Position numbers and translations under genes: made by a program
Part shown: one piece after another, positions 32,807 to 43,793 of the stretch
How the letters are laid out: every line of letters begins with the position of its first letter
Position numbering within the stretch: position 1 is the stretch's first letter
Notes under the pieces: model-generated
Seen by the model: the letters and a program-made list of their open reading frames with translations, nothing else
The model's database searches: none
Told to the model about the DNA's origin: nothing
Source of the DNA: Sacculina carcini
Lineage: Eukaryota; Arthropoda; Thecostraca; Sacculinidae
DNA: 64,000 bases
Direction: 5' to 3'
Assembly (NCBI GenBank): GCA_916048095.2
Contig: OU696575.1
Coordinates: forward strand, 8,935,001-8,999,000

Positions 32807-33412
32807 ATGACCAGCGTGGGCATGTGGGCACTCTTTACACGTGGGCACGCCTGGCTGGACACTCTTGTCCAAAGAACATCTGAGAAAGCCAGTGAAGCCT
32901 CATTGCACAAGCCATCTGACAGTGATCAATCACTGCAGGAATTCACCAAGACTGTAAATGAGATGAAGCTCCAGCTTCAGCTGGTGTGCAAGCCGAATTT
33001 GACATATCCGCTGCTAACTACACCGACAGCTCTACTGCCAACACCAACTTCGCAGGCAATGCAGCCCTCGCGTTCCTATGTGCAAGCGATTTGCAGGGAG
33101 ATCATCGTCAAGTCTCCTGACGAAGCCCCAGTTGATTCAGCACGGGTTTCCGAGTCTCTCAAAACAGGCGGTAACGGCGCCTCACAGTCAGAGGGCCGTC
33201 AGTCGAGTTTTAGTTGTCAACGAGGACAGACCCCGTTTGTTCTTGTTGCGTCAGCGTACTCACACACGAATTCGTGTAGGGAGTCGTACCATAGCGGGTC
33301 ATCTCCCAACATGGATTCAGACGCACAGATGAGTGAAACTTCTACACAGGTGCAACAAGGGTTGGAAGGGTCGGTATTGTGGCCACGCCGCCGCGTCCGC
33401 GACGGCCGTTGA
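32807..33412 (+). pseudogene. Hypothetical Ser/Thr-rich ORF of the retroelement
   Basis: 201 codons starting MTSVGMWALF, with a possible short coiled region (LQEFTKTVNEMKLQLQLV) followed by low-complexity Ser/Pro-rich sequence. No domain recognised. Its position ahead of the gag-like frames suggests the start of that element's gag, but this is inference and the frame ends in basic residues without a natural link to the next. Confidence 0.3.
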
Positions 33413-33522
33413 GGACAGACAAGACCCCTTCGTGGGCGCTACCATTGATTTAGGCGGTCGAAGACCTACAACGCCAAGCGTCACGCCACAGCACCGACCA
33501 GGCCACCGGCACTACACCCTCG

Positions 33523-33954
33523 TTGCTCATGTTGCAGCGGATTGCAGCACTAAGCAGCGACAGCGAAGAAGACGTGGCAAGTACGTCATCGGCGTCTACG
33601 CTACCAACGGACGACGCAATACAGACCTGGACGCGCAGACTCAAGCAGTATTTGCGCGAAAACCGAACGAAAATAAAAAAGCGCGAAATTGCTGAGATAG
33701 AAGGAATTCTGCTCATCGGCCGGTATTTTGAGTATCTCACATCGGCCCACAAGCATTGGTTTAAACGCCGCATTGAGACTCTCTTGACAGCATCACTATA
33801 CGGCTGGGATACGGCATTGAAAGCGGAACGCACGCAGGAGGCCGGCAGCCTTCAGCTCAATATTCCTCGCGAGTTTTTGGAAAAGCCCAACATGTACGGC
33901 CACCGACCAGCGCCACCCGGGCCCGCTCCAATGTCCGCCACACCGGAGCGCTAG
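33523..33954 (+). pseudogene. Gag-like ORF
   Basis: 143 codons: an acidic Ser-rich start (SSDSEEDVASTSSAS), then a helical Lys/Arg-rich block (TWTRRLKQYLRENRTKIKKR, EIEGILLIGRYFEYL) and a Pro-rich end. It precedes an RT frame in the same direction and is helical and charged, so a structural (Gag) role is the best guess. The stop at 33952 is followed by an open stretch leading to the next frame after one shift. Confidence 0.35.
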
Positions 33955-34005
33955 CGCGAGGAAAGGCCCGAGGCCGACCTCCAGCACCTGCTCGACAAGG
34001 AGCAG

Positions 34006-34497
34006 GTGTGGCACCTCCTGCAGAATCGCGCACATAGGCTGCAGGAGGTGCCCATGCCGGCTCGGCCCGACACGACGTTCCTAGGAAGAGGAGAATATGC
34101 GCAGCTGCAGCCGATGGAGACACGTCATACTGACTGGTTAGAGACAGCCATCGAAGACACATTCAATGCAGCGGACTATCCGGCCATTGACATACTCGAG
34201 AATATTGACCTCGAAAGTACCGGTAGCGACGAGAACGCCGACGTCAACCTACACTACGGACGACACCTGTCGGCCCCATATGATATTATAGGTAATGAAC
34301 ACCTAATTTACGCAGATTCAGACTCTGGATCCGCCTCAGGTGCGGAATCCGACTCAGGATCGGAAGGCCTACCTCAGGCCAGCCGCATCGAATTCCTACG
34401 GGCTGGCGACACCCACTCGGACCGGCTGCCCTTGCGGCCACCGCAGTTCAATGGGGCACCATTCATGTGGCCCCATGAAGATCACGAACCATCATAG
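34006..34497 (+). pseudogene. Acidic linker ORF upstream of RT
   Basis: 163 codons, rich in Asp/Glu/Ser (ADSDSGSASGAESDSGSEG). It ends HEPS and two stops (34495-34500) exactly where the RT frame opens in a different phase, which could be a -1/+1 frameshift site or decay. No catalytic motif (protease DTG/DSG) recognised in a proper context. Confidence 0.35.
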
Positions 34498-35155
34498 TGA
34501 GCGACATACTGCGAAAAGGGGTCCGCACGAAGATTCCGAACAGCGCACGAGAGGAATGGCACCCGACACGGCCATCGGTCCAGATGGACGCCATCATGAA
34601 AGCATTACCGGAAGCTGACATTCTGCGGCCATCGACCAGTCGAAAGGGCCCGACATTTCGTATATTTACGATACCCAAGACGGATACCACAGCTCAGATA
34701 CTGTATGATCTTAAACCCTTAACACGCCACATCGCCTCGTACACGATAAGACTTCCCAGAGTGCAGGACGCCTTGGCAATTGCGGCCAAGCAACCAGATT
34801 GGAGTCCGGTTAAGTTTGACATGAGTAACGGGTTTTATCAGCTGCAAATCAGCCCAGGTCTGGCATCGTTCATGCGAGTATCATACCGAGGGCAGTGCTA
34901 TGAGTGGACTCGGCTCCCCATGGGATTGGCAAATGCGCCCGCTATCATGCAGCGGGTGAGCTGGCCAACGCGTCCCCCCAACACTGCGTCCCCACGAAAG
35001 GCATCCCATATTTACATGATTTCTTTATCATGGGCCCGCCAGCAGTGTTGGCTACCATCCCGTCATACCTCGCGGCCTTGGGAATACACACAAAGGACAG
35101 CAAGTGCATATGGACGCCCACTCGGGGAATTGATTTTCTCGGCCTTCGTCTTTGA
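34494..35155 (+). pseudogene. Reverse transcriptase (DIRS/gypsy-type), catalytic Asp lost
   Basis: The frame gives SDILRKGVRTKIPNS, a strand FRIFTIPKTD...ILYDLKPLT (family 'R.I.DLRpLN'), KFDMSNGFYQLQISPGLASF (motif A with Asp), YEWTRLPMGLANAPAIMQRV (motif B, 'f.rLPfGL..AP..fq'), then after a frame change GIPYLHDFFI, where the YxDD box should be, and GIHTKDSKCIWTPTRGIDFLG ('KS.....i.fLG'). YLHD in place of YLDD removes the first catalytic Asp. No RNase H follows because the sequence switches to another element at 35155. Confidence 0.65.
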
Positions 35156-35880
35156 TTCAGATTGATATCGACACATGGATTGCAATGTGCGACAACCTTT
35201 TAGAGGATGCGGGAATCACTGTGCAGAGCACTATGTTGCGGAATGTGCTACCGAAATTATCGACATCACAAGTTCGTATTGTAAAGGACATGGCCACTGC
35301 GAAGACCATTCCCGATAACTGTTACACACCTTTGTGTAACCGCCTGCGTCGGCGTCTGCAGCTGACTTCGGCCGAGCGCTTGAGACGGCTGCTGAGCATT
35401 CCGGGTGAATTGGGTTCTCGCAAGCCTTCGCAACTGTAGGGCGACCTAGAGGCATTGTTTCCTAGTGACACCGGTCACGAGATTATCGTTGAATCCTTCC
35501 TCTCCCGGACGCCCGCAGCGCTGCAACTCATTTGCAGGGAATGGCTTCAGATTATGCCATTAGTGGAGGTAGATGTGTGAGCAGACGCACACTATCAGCC
35601 GGCTCAAGTAGTAGCAACGGCTCCCGACGGTGCATCGCAGAGACCCCCTCACCACCAAGAGCAGAGTCATCGGACGAAGATGAGTCGGTGGCGGTTTCAG
35701 CGGCGCGTAAGCACAAAAACCGGTCGGAATCCGCCCGGGGAGCGACGAGGAATTATCCGGTGCAATCATATTCAGAACCTGGTTCCTTCGTCAGTCACTG
35801 GTTGCATAGGCAGTGGAGTCCGGCGGCCCGCATGTGCACCGGTACGTGTTCGTTACGCGCTGACATGTCGGGAAACGCGC
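35155..35880 (+). pseudogene. Gypsy gag remnant
   Basis: The frame 35152-35439 reads DTWIAMCDNLLEDAGI, then PDNCYTPLCNRLRRRLQLTS and LRRLLSIPGELGSRKPSQL with a stop. This is the capsid-like region '..Y..LK..li.Rl..Se..rl..LL..eElGdr.PSQlLr'. Readthrough continues with FLSRTPAALQLI. A frame near 35800-35870 carries LHRQWSPAARMCTGTC, matching the 'vHR.fG..Ar.C..pC' stretch before the protease. The protease active site itself appears deleted. Confidence 0.7.
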
Positions 35881-36760
35881 ACGGCAGCCGGCAATAGTGG
35901 CGCTAACCTTGACCTCGGTCGATCTTACAACTTCAAATTAATTGTGGCAGCCGTTCCGTCACCCATACTCGGCGCAAGATTTTCCCAGAGAAATAGGTCT
36001 GGTGCTGGACTTGCGCAAAAAATGCCTCATTCACAGCGTTACGCACTTGTCAACACACGCCGGGAGTCTGACAAACCAGCCACATCCCGCGCTGGCACAC
36101 GTCAGTGCCGTTCAGGAGCTAGAAAGAGATAGTGCCGGTTTCCCCGACGTGCGATCGTCGGTTGAGTTTCTTCGGCTCTGTGCGCCTCCTATTGGATTTC
36201 CAGTGGTCAGGATGCCGGTGGTGGGACACCGGATCGAGACACGAAGTACCCCGGTGTACTCGCGGCCGCGGCGGTTAATGTCCGGCAAGCTGACAGCGGC
36301 AAAGAGAGAGCTGAACGACCTTCTAGAGTGTACAATTGTCGCCCCTTAGTCGTCGCAATGGGCCAGCCCCATTCATCTGGTACCGAAAGATGGTGGCAAA
36401 GCATATCACATGGTAGGGTGCTACGAACGGCTGAACGCCCTCACAACACCGGAAAGGGACCCTATCCCACATATACAATGATTTGCCAACCTTTTAAGCG
36501 GATTACAAGTGTTCAGCAAGCTGGATCTCGCCCGAGCATACGCACAAATTCCCGTGGTGAAACGGGACCAACCGAAGGCGGCGATTACGACACCACTCGG
36601 TCTGTACTATTATACGTGCATGCCTTTTGGTCTATCCAATGCGGCGCAAACATTTCAGCGCTTGATCGATTCGGTATTGCGAGGCATGCCAAGAGTTTAC
36701 GCGTACATTAACGACATTCTGGTGTATTCCCCTGACGCCGCGACACCGTAGGTTCAGTTA
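35881..36760 (+). pseudogene. Gypsy protease edge and reverse transcriptase
   Basis: VAAVPSPILGARF (end of protease, 'pILGaDFL'), then in the next frame LVLDLRKKCLIHSVT. RT follows: GHRIETRSTPVYSRPRRLM ('H.I.T...Pv..r.RRl'), QWASPIHLVPKDGGKAY, FSKLDLARAYAQIPV (motif A with Asp), CMPFGLSNAAQTFQRLID (motif B) and VYAYINDILVYS at about 36698-36733. The catalytic box reads YIND where active enzymes have Y(I/L)DD, so the first Asp is Asn. Confidence 0.8.
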
Positions 36761-37470
36761 TCCGTAGGCTACAGTTCCTCCGGCAGGAGATATCGCCTGA
36801 CGGAATACGCCCTCTCCCCGACAGACCTTTGCGCCATGCCGCAACCATGACACGTGACAGAGTGCCGCCGCTTCATAGGCATGATAAATTTCTTTCATCG
36901 GTTCGTCAAGGGCTGGCCGCGAAACTGCATCCGCTGCACGCTACAATTCAGAGGCTGTCCGGAATTTCGTTTGGGGCTCCGCACAAACGATCGCCTTCGC
37001 CGAGGCTAAGTCTGCGCTCGCCTCCGCCACGCAGCTGTTCTATTCGCGCGAGAACACTTCTACGCATGTGGTCTCGGACGCTTTGGACACATCAGTCGGA
37101 GCGGTCATAAAGCAGTGCCAAGACGGCAGGTGAGTCCCGCTGGCCTATCATTCCCGAGCCTTGTCGCCCCCGCAGGTGAAATGGAGCACGGGCGACAAGG
37201 GGCTGTACGCTATATTCAGTAATGTCAAACGTTTCAAGCACTTGCTCGAAGGACGCCCCGACCTCAGCCTACTTACCGACCATAAGCCTCTCGTTTTTGT
37301 ATTTATCAGCTCAACAGAAAAGTCACCACAGATGTAGCGCCAACTGGTGTACATAAGCGAATTTACGACAAACATCAGGCACGTGACAGGAGTCAAGAAT
37401 GCCGCCACCGACTATCTCAACCGATCATTCAACGTCTCACAGTCGACATGCACCACGGGCGAGTAGAGCG
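36761..37470 (+). pseudogene. Gypsy RNase H region
   Basis: Scattered frames: ISPDGIRPLPD, FIGMINFFHRFVKG ('FLGm.nfYRrFip'), STGDKGLYAIFSNVKRFKHL ('s..eke.lAi...v..f...l'), LTDHKPLVF ('tDHkpL'), NIRHVTGVKNAATDYLNRS ('i.hv.G..N.vaDaLSR'). All expected blocks are visible but in different phases. Confidence 0.75.
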
Positions 37471-38800
37471 ACGACCTGAAGAGATTAGCTATTGCTCAAG
37501 TAAACGACCCAGAAGTGGCAGCCCTGGCGAAGAGTACATCTCTGCTTGTCGAGATGCGTTCGATTGATGGCGTTCCCTCCGGCCTTCTTGTCTCCACCTC
37601 GACTGGTATTGATCAACCATTGGTACCAGGCAGCATGCAGAGGAAGGTGTTTGACACATTCCACAAACTGCACCATCCAAGCGCAAGGGCTACTCGTAAG
37701 TTGATTTCGGAGACGTACGTTTTCCAAAGGCTTTCGTCCAGAACGGCGAATTGGGCAAAATCGTGTGTAGAGTGCCAGCGGTGCAAGGTCACACGCCATC
37801 AACGTAAGCCACTCATTCGCCACCCGCTACCGACCATTAGGTTCGAGGCACTCCACGTGGACATTATAGGGCCGTTGCCGGACGTGAGTTGATTCAAGTA
37901 TTTATTCACGATCGAGCGATTCACGCGCTACCCCGAGGCAGTACCACTGCGCGACATAACGGCGTCAAGTTGCGCCCAAGGGCATCTAGGGTGGATATCG
38001 CGGTTCGGTCTTTGCTTGTGTATAACGTCCGATCGAGGCACACAGTTCGTTTCAGAACTCTGGAAGGAGCTCGACTATGCTCGACGTACAGTTGTCGACC
38101 ACGTGCGCGTACATGCCTCAGCAAAATGGCATTGTTGAGCGCATGCAATTAAAGGCGTCTCTCATGGCCGCCTTGAGGGACAACAACGAGTGACCATCCG
38201 CGTTGCCGGTGGTGCTGATGGGTCTCAGAGCAGCTCACAAGCCGGATCTCGGTTCATCGCCGGCGGAGCTGGTGTTTGGCGAGCTGTTTCGTCTAGCGGG
38301 TCAGTTTTTTCACAGTCGGCACATCGGCCTGCCACTGAGACCGCTCGTTATCTGACCACCACGATGTCACGTCTGCGTCCGGTTCCCACGGCTTGGCACA
38401 ACCGCTACGAGCATCACCGACCTTTCGTTTCTCCAGCGCTGACGGAAGCGTCACACATGTTCGTTCGAGTCGATGCCCATCGACCTCCACTGACGCCGCG
38501 TACCAGGGCCCGATTGCAGTGGTCAGTCGAGACGAGGTTTTTGTGACGACGGTTTTTGAAACGCGGTGGCCGCAGGGACACTGTGGCCGTCGACAGGCTC
38601 ATGCTGGCGTATTTGAACACAGCGGACGGTTCACCTTCGGCGACCGAGACAGCACCGGGGAAACAGTCTTCCCCGGAACGACAGCCAACGCCGGCAGCAC
38701 CGATAGAGGCATGTGACGTTCCAGCAAGACGCATTGTGTGGTCTCGCCGAAGCAGGAGAGGTCCACAATTCGCTTTCGTTAATTTTAATTGCTAATTGTG
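37471..38800 (+). pseudogene. Gypsy integrase
   Basis: The HHCC-type N-terminal finger HKLHHPSARATRKLI...CVECQRCK (about 37660-37790) is followed by RFEALHVDIIGPLPD (first core Asp), RYPEAVPLRDITA, ITSDRGTQFVSELWKELDY (second Asp, in a shifted frame near 38030) and PQQNGIVERMQL (Glu, near 38112). Then VVLMGLRAAHKPDLGSSPAELVFG, the usual post-core stretch. Basic C-terminal pieces run to about 38790. Core residues are all readable but stops at 37893, 38190 and later, plus frame changes, disable it. Confidence 0.8.
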
Positions 38801-38900
38801 TGCGTTGTGAGTGTATTCATTGTGTTTCTTCGACATTTCCTTTCGTGAAAATCGGCTAGTGTACCGTTGGGCCGTGTACTTGCTTTATCGTTGAATTGCA

Positions 38901-39190
38901 CCTGGAGGGGAGCTGTAGCCAGCGCGCATATACATCAAGCGTTTTATTGTAATCATATGTGAACTAATCGTGGCGTGCTGGATACGTTTGTTATTGTCAT
39001 TGCTGGCCTGCGTTCTTAATTTTATCACTGGTCAGTTTTTCGTCACTAATGCATTCATCCGAGTGCTGGCCAGCGAGGTGTGTCTTATTTTTCCGCGTGG
39101 TAAGAATATTTCGCACGTAGAGCATTTGGAACTCTACAGTTGCGATCGTACTTAAAATAAAAAATTACGTTAGCAAAGATTGTTTCTCAC
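38901..39190 (+). repeat. Probable polypurine tract and 3' LTR of the gypsy element
   Basis: GGAGGGGAGC followed by TGTAGCCAGCGC (38914) is what a polypurine tract joined to an LTR start looks like. An AATAAA signal occurs near 39157 and a TCA end near 39190. No second LTR was found for comparison, so borders are tentative. Confidence 0.35.
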
Positions 39191-39474
39191 CTTTGCTTAA
39201 CCTTCCATAAATCAATCACTTATTGATGGACATATTCCTTTTTGCGCGGTTAGTCAAACATCGCGAAATGTGGCTAATTGTAAAAGTGGCACCAAAACGG
39301 AGACAAGATGGAAAAAAGTACGAAATGGAGTTTTTCCTTTGCAGAACCACAAAAAAAATTGCCCATTTATGAATAAACATATATTTGGTTACTTTTTCGG
39401 TTACCTTTTCTCGTAAATAGTTACTTTTTCTAATTTTAGGTTATATTTTGAGATCCTGAGTAATGATTCAATGG

Positions 39475-39664
39475 TGAGTCAATAATGACTCATTTGTGTC
39501 ATTTATGAGCGATTGATGAGTCATTGTTGAGTCATTAGTAAGAAATTGATGAGTACTTAGTGAGATATTTGGTCAATAGGTAAGTCCTTAGTGAGTTATT
39601 AGTGAATAGTTGGTGAGCGATTGCTAAGTAATTAATGGGTCAATCGTTATTCGTTGATGAGTCA
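39475..39664 (+). promoter_or_regulatory. Cluster of five TGA(G/C)TCA motifs in a degenerate short repeat
   Basis: TGAGTCA/TGACTCA (AP-1/bZIP-type site) at 39475, 39486, 39517, 39528 and 39658, within a loose GAGTCATT-like repeat (39450-39665). It may be simple-sequence drift; regulatory use is only a possibility. Confidence 0.3.
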
Positions 39665-39935
39665 ACGGTGTGTGTATGTGGGAGGATGGCAACGGACACC
39701 GCAGTGCAGCGCTGGGGTGCTGGAGACGTCCAGCACTACTAAATGGCGTCCAAATAACAACGTTGGGTTCGACGAGCGAGCCTCACTCTCGTCATGCAAG
39801 GCGGGTTTCACACTGGAAGAGGCGACATCCCGGGCTCTCCTCTTCAAGCTGCTTCCAATGGCCGGAGACGAGGGTAACCATCGATAGCCTGAGCCTGGAG
39901 GACGCCACGACGACAATGCAGCTGTGCAATGTTGA

Positions 39936-40166
39936 TACACGCTCCTGCGCCACTACTGTATCAAGATTGGCCTGGCTGCATCTCCAGCTTGCCCGGACCG
40001 TGCAGCTGCAGACGATACCGCCAAACATTTCCTTTACGAATGCCCTGATCACGTCTTAAAAAGAAATGTTATACTCAAACACCCAGCGCCAGCAGACCTG
40101 GAGGAGTTCGCCCGTCAAACGGGTCGTACACGAGCCCGTATTGAAATCGGAACGCCGTCCAAAGAA
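39936..40166 (+). pseudogene. LINE C-terminal Cys/His tail fragment
   Basis: One open frame of 77 codons: LLRHYCIKIGLAASPACP, DDTAKHFLYECPDHV, EEFARQTGRTRARIE. It resembles the end of RNase H/CCHC-type LINE ORFs ('l..y+.riGla.sp.Cp.C...ddT..HfL..CP'). Upstream relation is lost. It runs directly into a GT-rich microsatellite. Confidence 0.5.
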
Positions 40167-40470
40167 GAAGTGTATGTGTGTATGCGTATGGTGTGTATGT
40201 ATGTGGGTGTATGTGTGTACGTGTATATGTGTATGGTGTGTATGTATGTACGTGTACATGTGTATTTATGTATGTGTGTATTTGTATGTATGTGTGTGTG
40301 CATGCGCGTGTAGTATGTGTAAGTATGTGTGTATGTGTGTATGTGCGCGCAAGTGTGTGTATGTGCGTGTATGTATGTGTCTGTATGTCTATGTATGTGT
40401 ATGGTGTGTATGTATCTGTATGTATGTGTGTATATGTATGTGTGTGTGTGTATGTGTGTGTGTGTATGTT
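40167..40470 (+). repeat. Imperfect (GT/GTAT)n microsatellite
   Basis: About 300 bases of GTATGT/GTGTAT repeats just downstream of a host exon; Cys/Val/Tyr-rich frames across it are not genes. Confidence 0.9.
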
Positions 40471-40475
40471 CCTAC

Positions 40476-40545
40476 GCAAAACAGGCGCCCGACGCGACGG
40501 CCACAGCGCTGCCGCCAGAACTGCCGCCGGCAATGTAGAAATCAT
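40476..40545 (-). CDS. QRSL1: Host exon: GatA/QRSL1 amidase signature region
   Basis: A 70-bp exon. The acceptor ..CGCTGCCGCAG ends at 40546, and the donor GTAGGA starts at 40475. It translates as DDFYIAGGSSGGSAVAVASG then ACF, the amidase-family Gly/Ser-rich signature whose Ser residues form the Ser-cisSer-Lys catalytic triad together with the Lys of the 42466-42676 exon. Start phase 1 and end phase 2. The exon upstream of it (about 20-40 codons including the usual FGP..NPW block) must exist, because the donor phase of 42466 does not fit, but I could not find it. The subunit makes glutaminyl-tRNA in mitochondria by hydrolysing glutamine. Confidence 0.75.
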
Positions 40546-42465
40546 CTGCGGCAGCGGAGACGGCGAGACGTCGAGATGCGGCAGTCTCAGCGTGCGCCAA
40601 CTGAGCGGCCGACATGGTGAACGGTGCAGAAGAACGCTCACTGCACCACGTGACACAAACATACAGACAAACAGGCAGACAGACAGACATATTCACATGT
40701 GGTCGCCAGTGCAGGAAACAAGCCGAATGCAAATTGAGAAAACAAATACATAAGCTTAGTTCTCATTTGTCTCGTATATTTGTTTAGTTAATTTCTCGGG
40801 TTTGTTTCAACTTTTGTTCGTATCACGTATATCCCCCACCCGCCATTTGCCTGATAGGTGTATGCTATTTTTGAATACCAGACTGAGTATAATAGAAGAC
40901 TGAGTATAAAATATAATCAAATTTACCGCCACTAAAATCTCAAAAATCATAATTTGCAATTTTTTCAACATAGTTAAACGTTGTTTCACTTTTTATTGCA
41001 TAAATATTTATGTTGGCAAAAACTACATTATTTTCTTAAGTTTATCAGAGCTGATATGAAAGAAATAGTGGTGTTACGTAAAACGTGGTTTAACAAGAGT
41101 ATCCTTAGATCAGACAACTACGCTCCCTATGAGCTCCAAGCACGCTCTCAATGCACTATTCATGTATGTACATGTCAAAGTGGACGTATATTTGTACTTC
41201 AAAATTGTTTTATGATAAATGACTTGAAACCAGAACTAGCTGGGAGTGGTATCGCACTCGATGGTAGCGCCACCTGGGTGATTAAAACTGACAATAGGTA
41301 GAGGGTCTGTGTAGTTTATTACCGAGTAAATTTCGACAAACAATGACATCATTGGATAGAACACAATATATTTTAAATGGCTGTTGTAAACTGCAAAGCT
41401 GAATACAAAGCTGCCAGTACAAAAAACAGCATAATGAAAATGCAGCAAAATTCACCGATTTGTTAATAATAAAAACCAACAGAAACGGCACATACCGCGA
41501 GGCTGAATTCAGAAGCCGGTACGATATCTCAGAACCCCAAATATTTTTGGTCGCTCCAAAATAGCTGTCCACTGTGCCTACTCTGTCGATAAACACACAA
41601 ACATACACACGCACATATAAGCATACACGGACACGCACACAAACGGACATACACATTCGTATAATATCAACAAACACCAACAAGGAATCCCAATATAAAA
41701 AATACAAATAAGTATTATATGGAAAATAAATTATTCATAGAAAAACAAAGGGGAAGAGCAATAATAATAGTATTGTTATCAATAATAATATATAGCAAAA
41801 TAACATGAAAACATATGAAATAATATCGGTCACATCTTACTTGTGATATATAGTAGTGATATTTGAATGTATAAACTGTCATACCATATTCTTGCGCATA
41901 ATGTTTCAGCCCAAAGGTAGCAAAAAATATCTTATTATCCTCTGCTTCATTTACCTTGCAGACATTGAGTGGGCAAACACATTGACTTTCGTTTTTTAAA
42001 CAATTAATCCATCGCTGATATAGTGCATTCTATTATTCATTGGATTCGCTAAAAGCCTTCTCATTTCATGTCTAGTATTCCAACTGCGCATGAAGACATA
42101 TACCCCCGTAATATCATATGAATTCACTTAAAAATGACCATATTTTGCAGTTTTGTATTTATATAAACACACTTAATCAGTAGGCGATACTTATTGGGAA
42201 CATATCTTCGATATCCGTACAATGTTTTCAAGCAAAAATTGATTTAAATCAAATGATATACAAGCTAGAAAATTTCAAAGTTGTTGTACTCAATGTAATT
42301 ATGGGGGAAATTATATATAAAATTATAATTATATTAATTATGGGAGGTAAAGGTTAACCCATTGCCGGCATGCACATGCACAATACAATGCACATGCTAC
42401 TAGCATGGGGTACTGGAACATCTACCAGGCAGTGGGGCACGCGTGCGACAAACTTGACAACTCAC
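40546..42465. other. Intron-like region of the GatA/QRSL1 gene
   Basis: AT-rich with no other gene recognised. One small exon is expected here from the mismatch of splice phases but was not identified. The open frame 41044-41301 has no motif. Confidence 0.5.
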
Positions 42466-42676
42466 CCCATGGCGAACTCGTCCAGATTGGTTTTGCCCAG
42501 CAGCACGGCGCCGGCGTGCAGCAGTCGCCGCACCACTGTCGCCGTATATGGCGCACAATAGTGGCGCAACATGAGCGAGCCACACGTGGTGGCGCCCGCG
42601 CCGGCGCCCGACACACAGAAATTATCCTTGACAGCCACGGGCACGCCGCATAATGGCCCGCCAGCGCCGCCGCTCC
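42466..42676 (-). CDS. QRSL1: Host exon: GatA/QRSL1 catalytic-Lys region
   Basis: A 211-bp exon with acceptor ..GTGGTTTGTCAG and donor GTGAGT (42465-42460). The translation [20 protein letters not shown] then [20 protein letters not shown] and [20 protein letters not shown] matches the amidase N-terminal half of GatA ('GPL.GvPvaiKDNf...g..TtcgS..L..y.ppyda.vv..L..[10 protein letters not shown].DEFaMG'). Lys of VKDN is the catalytic Lys. Entry phase 1 fits the single leftover base of the 43634 exon (G+GG, Gly). It leaves at phase 2. GC-rich (about 65%) in an AT-rich setting, as expected for conserved host coding sequence. Confidence 0.85.
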
Positions 42677-43633
42677 CTGACAAACCACATACCGCAGTAC
42701 TATCCCCGCCATTAATCCCATATTTTCATCCAAAATTCTACTCCATATTATCCATGGTTGGCCCAACGGACAGGGATATTTCAGGGTAGAAAATCAGTCA
42801 GCCAATGTTATATTTATACAAAAAAGCAAGCTTCATTAAAGTATGAATTATATCAATAAACTACAAATATGTGCAATGGTTTTATGAAAACCGTAAATTA
42901 AAACGTAAATGATAGGAGATTAAGGATTTTTTGCAACATATTGTACATGTGGAACAAACAGAGCATTTTAAAAATATTACCGGAGAAAAGTTCAAATTGT
43001 TAGTGGGTTTAAGGACCGTACTGCTAAAAACCTAGTATTTCAGGCCTGAAAAGTGACAATCTGAAAAATGGCATACATAATGACCTGATGGGCTTAATGG
43101 TCGGGATGCTCGCATCACTGCGATCCTCATTCCCAAGCATTGCTATAATTCCTGTGAAAAACATTGAAAATTGATATATTTTACATATGCTTTATATTTT
43201 TCCTGTATAAAATTAAAGGAAATTCCAAGGAATTTAAGGACCTTCAAGCATGAACGAATATTAAATAAAACTTTTTTGAAATTGTATCGTGCATTATATT
43301 TTTAATCATAGTTTTCAGGAATCCAGGCGGTGCGAAAACTGACTGCTCATTTGAAAAAAGTGCAAACGTTGAAAAGGGTTGAGAACTTTCGATTTACACT
43401 GTACACGAACAAACAGACTGATAGAGAAAAGGAGATGAACACACAAAGGCGGACACACACAATAATACTAGATCCACAGAGTAGCTGAGTGAGATGGGCG
43501 CTGAAATCCCGTGTGCCGGAGGTTCGCTGTTTCCTAAATCCTGGCCCGAGTTTGTGCCGATCACTACACATTCCGACTGACGGAGCAATTACACCTGGCC
43601 GTGGTTGGACGCACAGCGGGTGCTACAGCTCAC
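42677..43633. other. Intron of the GatA/QRSL1 gene
   Basis: 957 bp between two exons with matching phase 1. AT-rich; no element recognised. Confidence 0.7.
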
Positions 43634-43793
43634 CCTGTCTGAGACGCCGGTCGGCGGTGGTGGCTTGCTGGCGCGCCATATCAGTTGTCAGTGAGATGAA
43701 CGCGTTCAACGGACGCACATGTTCGGCACGACGCAGACACAGCTCGAGAAGTTCAGCGGCCGTCACTCGGCCACACGCCAGCTGCTGAGACAC
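43634..43793 (-). CDS. QRSL1: Host exon: GatA/QRSL1 N-terminal helix region
   Basis: A 160-bp exon with acceptor ..GACGTGTCAG and donor GTGAGC. It translates as VSQQLACGRVTAAELLELCL then RRAEHVRPLNAFISLTTDMA and ADRRLRQG, the N-terminal amidase helices of GatA ('l..g.is..eL...cl.ri....lNAfi..t...A...A...d.r...G'). It begins in phase 0 and ends with one base of a Gly codon. A first exon with a mitochondrial targeting peptide should lie to the right (above 43793) but was not recognised. Confidence 0.8.

Larger units (their letters stand above)
32807..35155 (+). mobile_element. Degenerate retroelement with gag-like ORFs and DIRS/gypsy-type RT
   Basis: A run of plus-strand frames: 32807-33412, 33523-33954, 34006-34497 and 34494-35155, the last with RT motifs. 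It ends abruptly at the FLGLRL block (35155), where gag sequence of another element begins. No LTR or split repeats were found, so the class (gypsy, Ngaro/DIRS or other) is open. Confidence 0.55.
35155..38790 (+). mobile_element. Ty3/gypsy retrotransposon, decayed, 5'-truncated
   Basis: Gag, protease edge, RT, RNase H and integrase blocks follow in the Ty3/gypsy order on the plus strand, then a purine tract and probable 3' LTR (38901-39190). The 5' LTR and Gag start are missing. Frames change at least ten times. The gag motif ELGSRKPSQL points to the group whose Gag carries the 'ELGDR.PSqlLr.M' signature (DUF7041 type). Confidence 0.8.
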
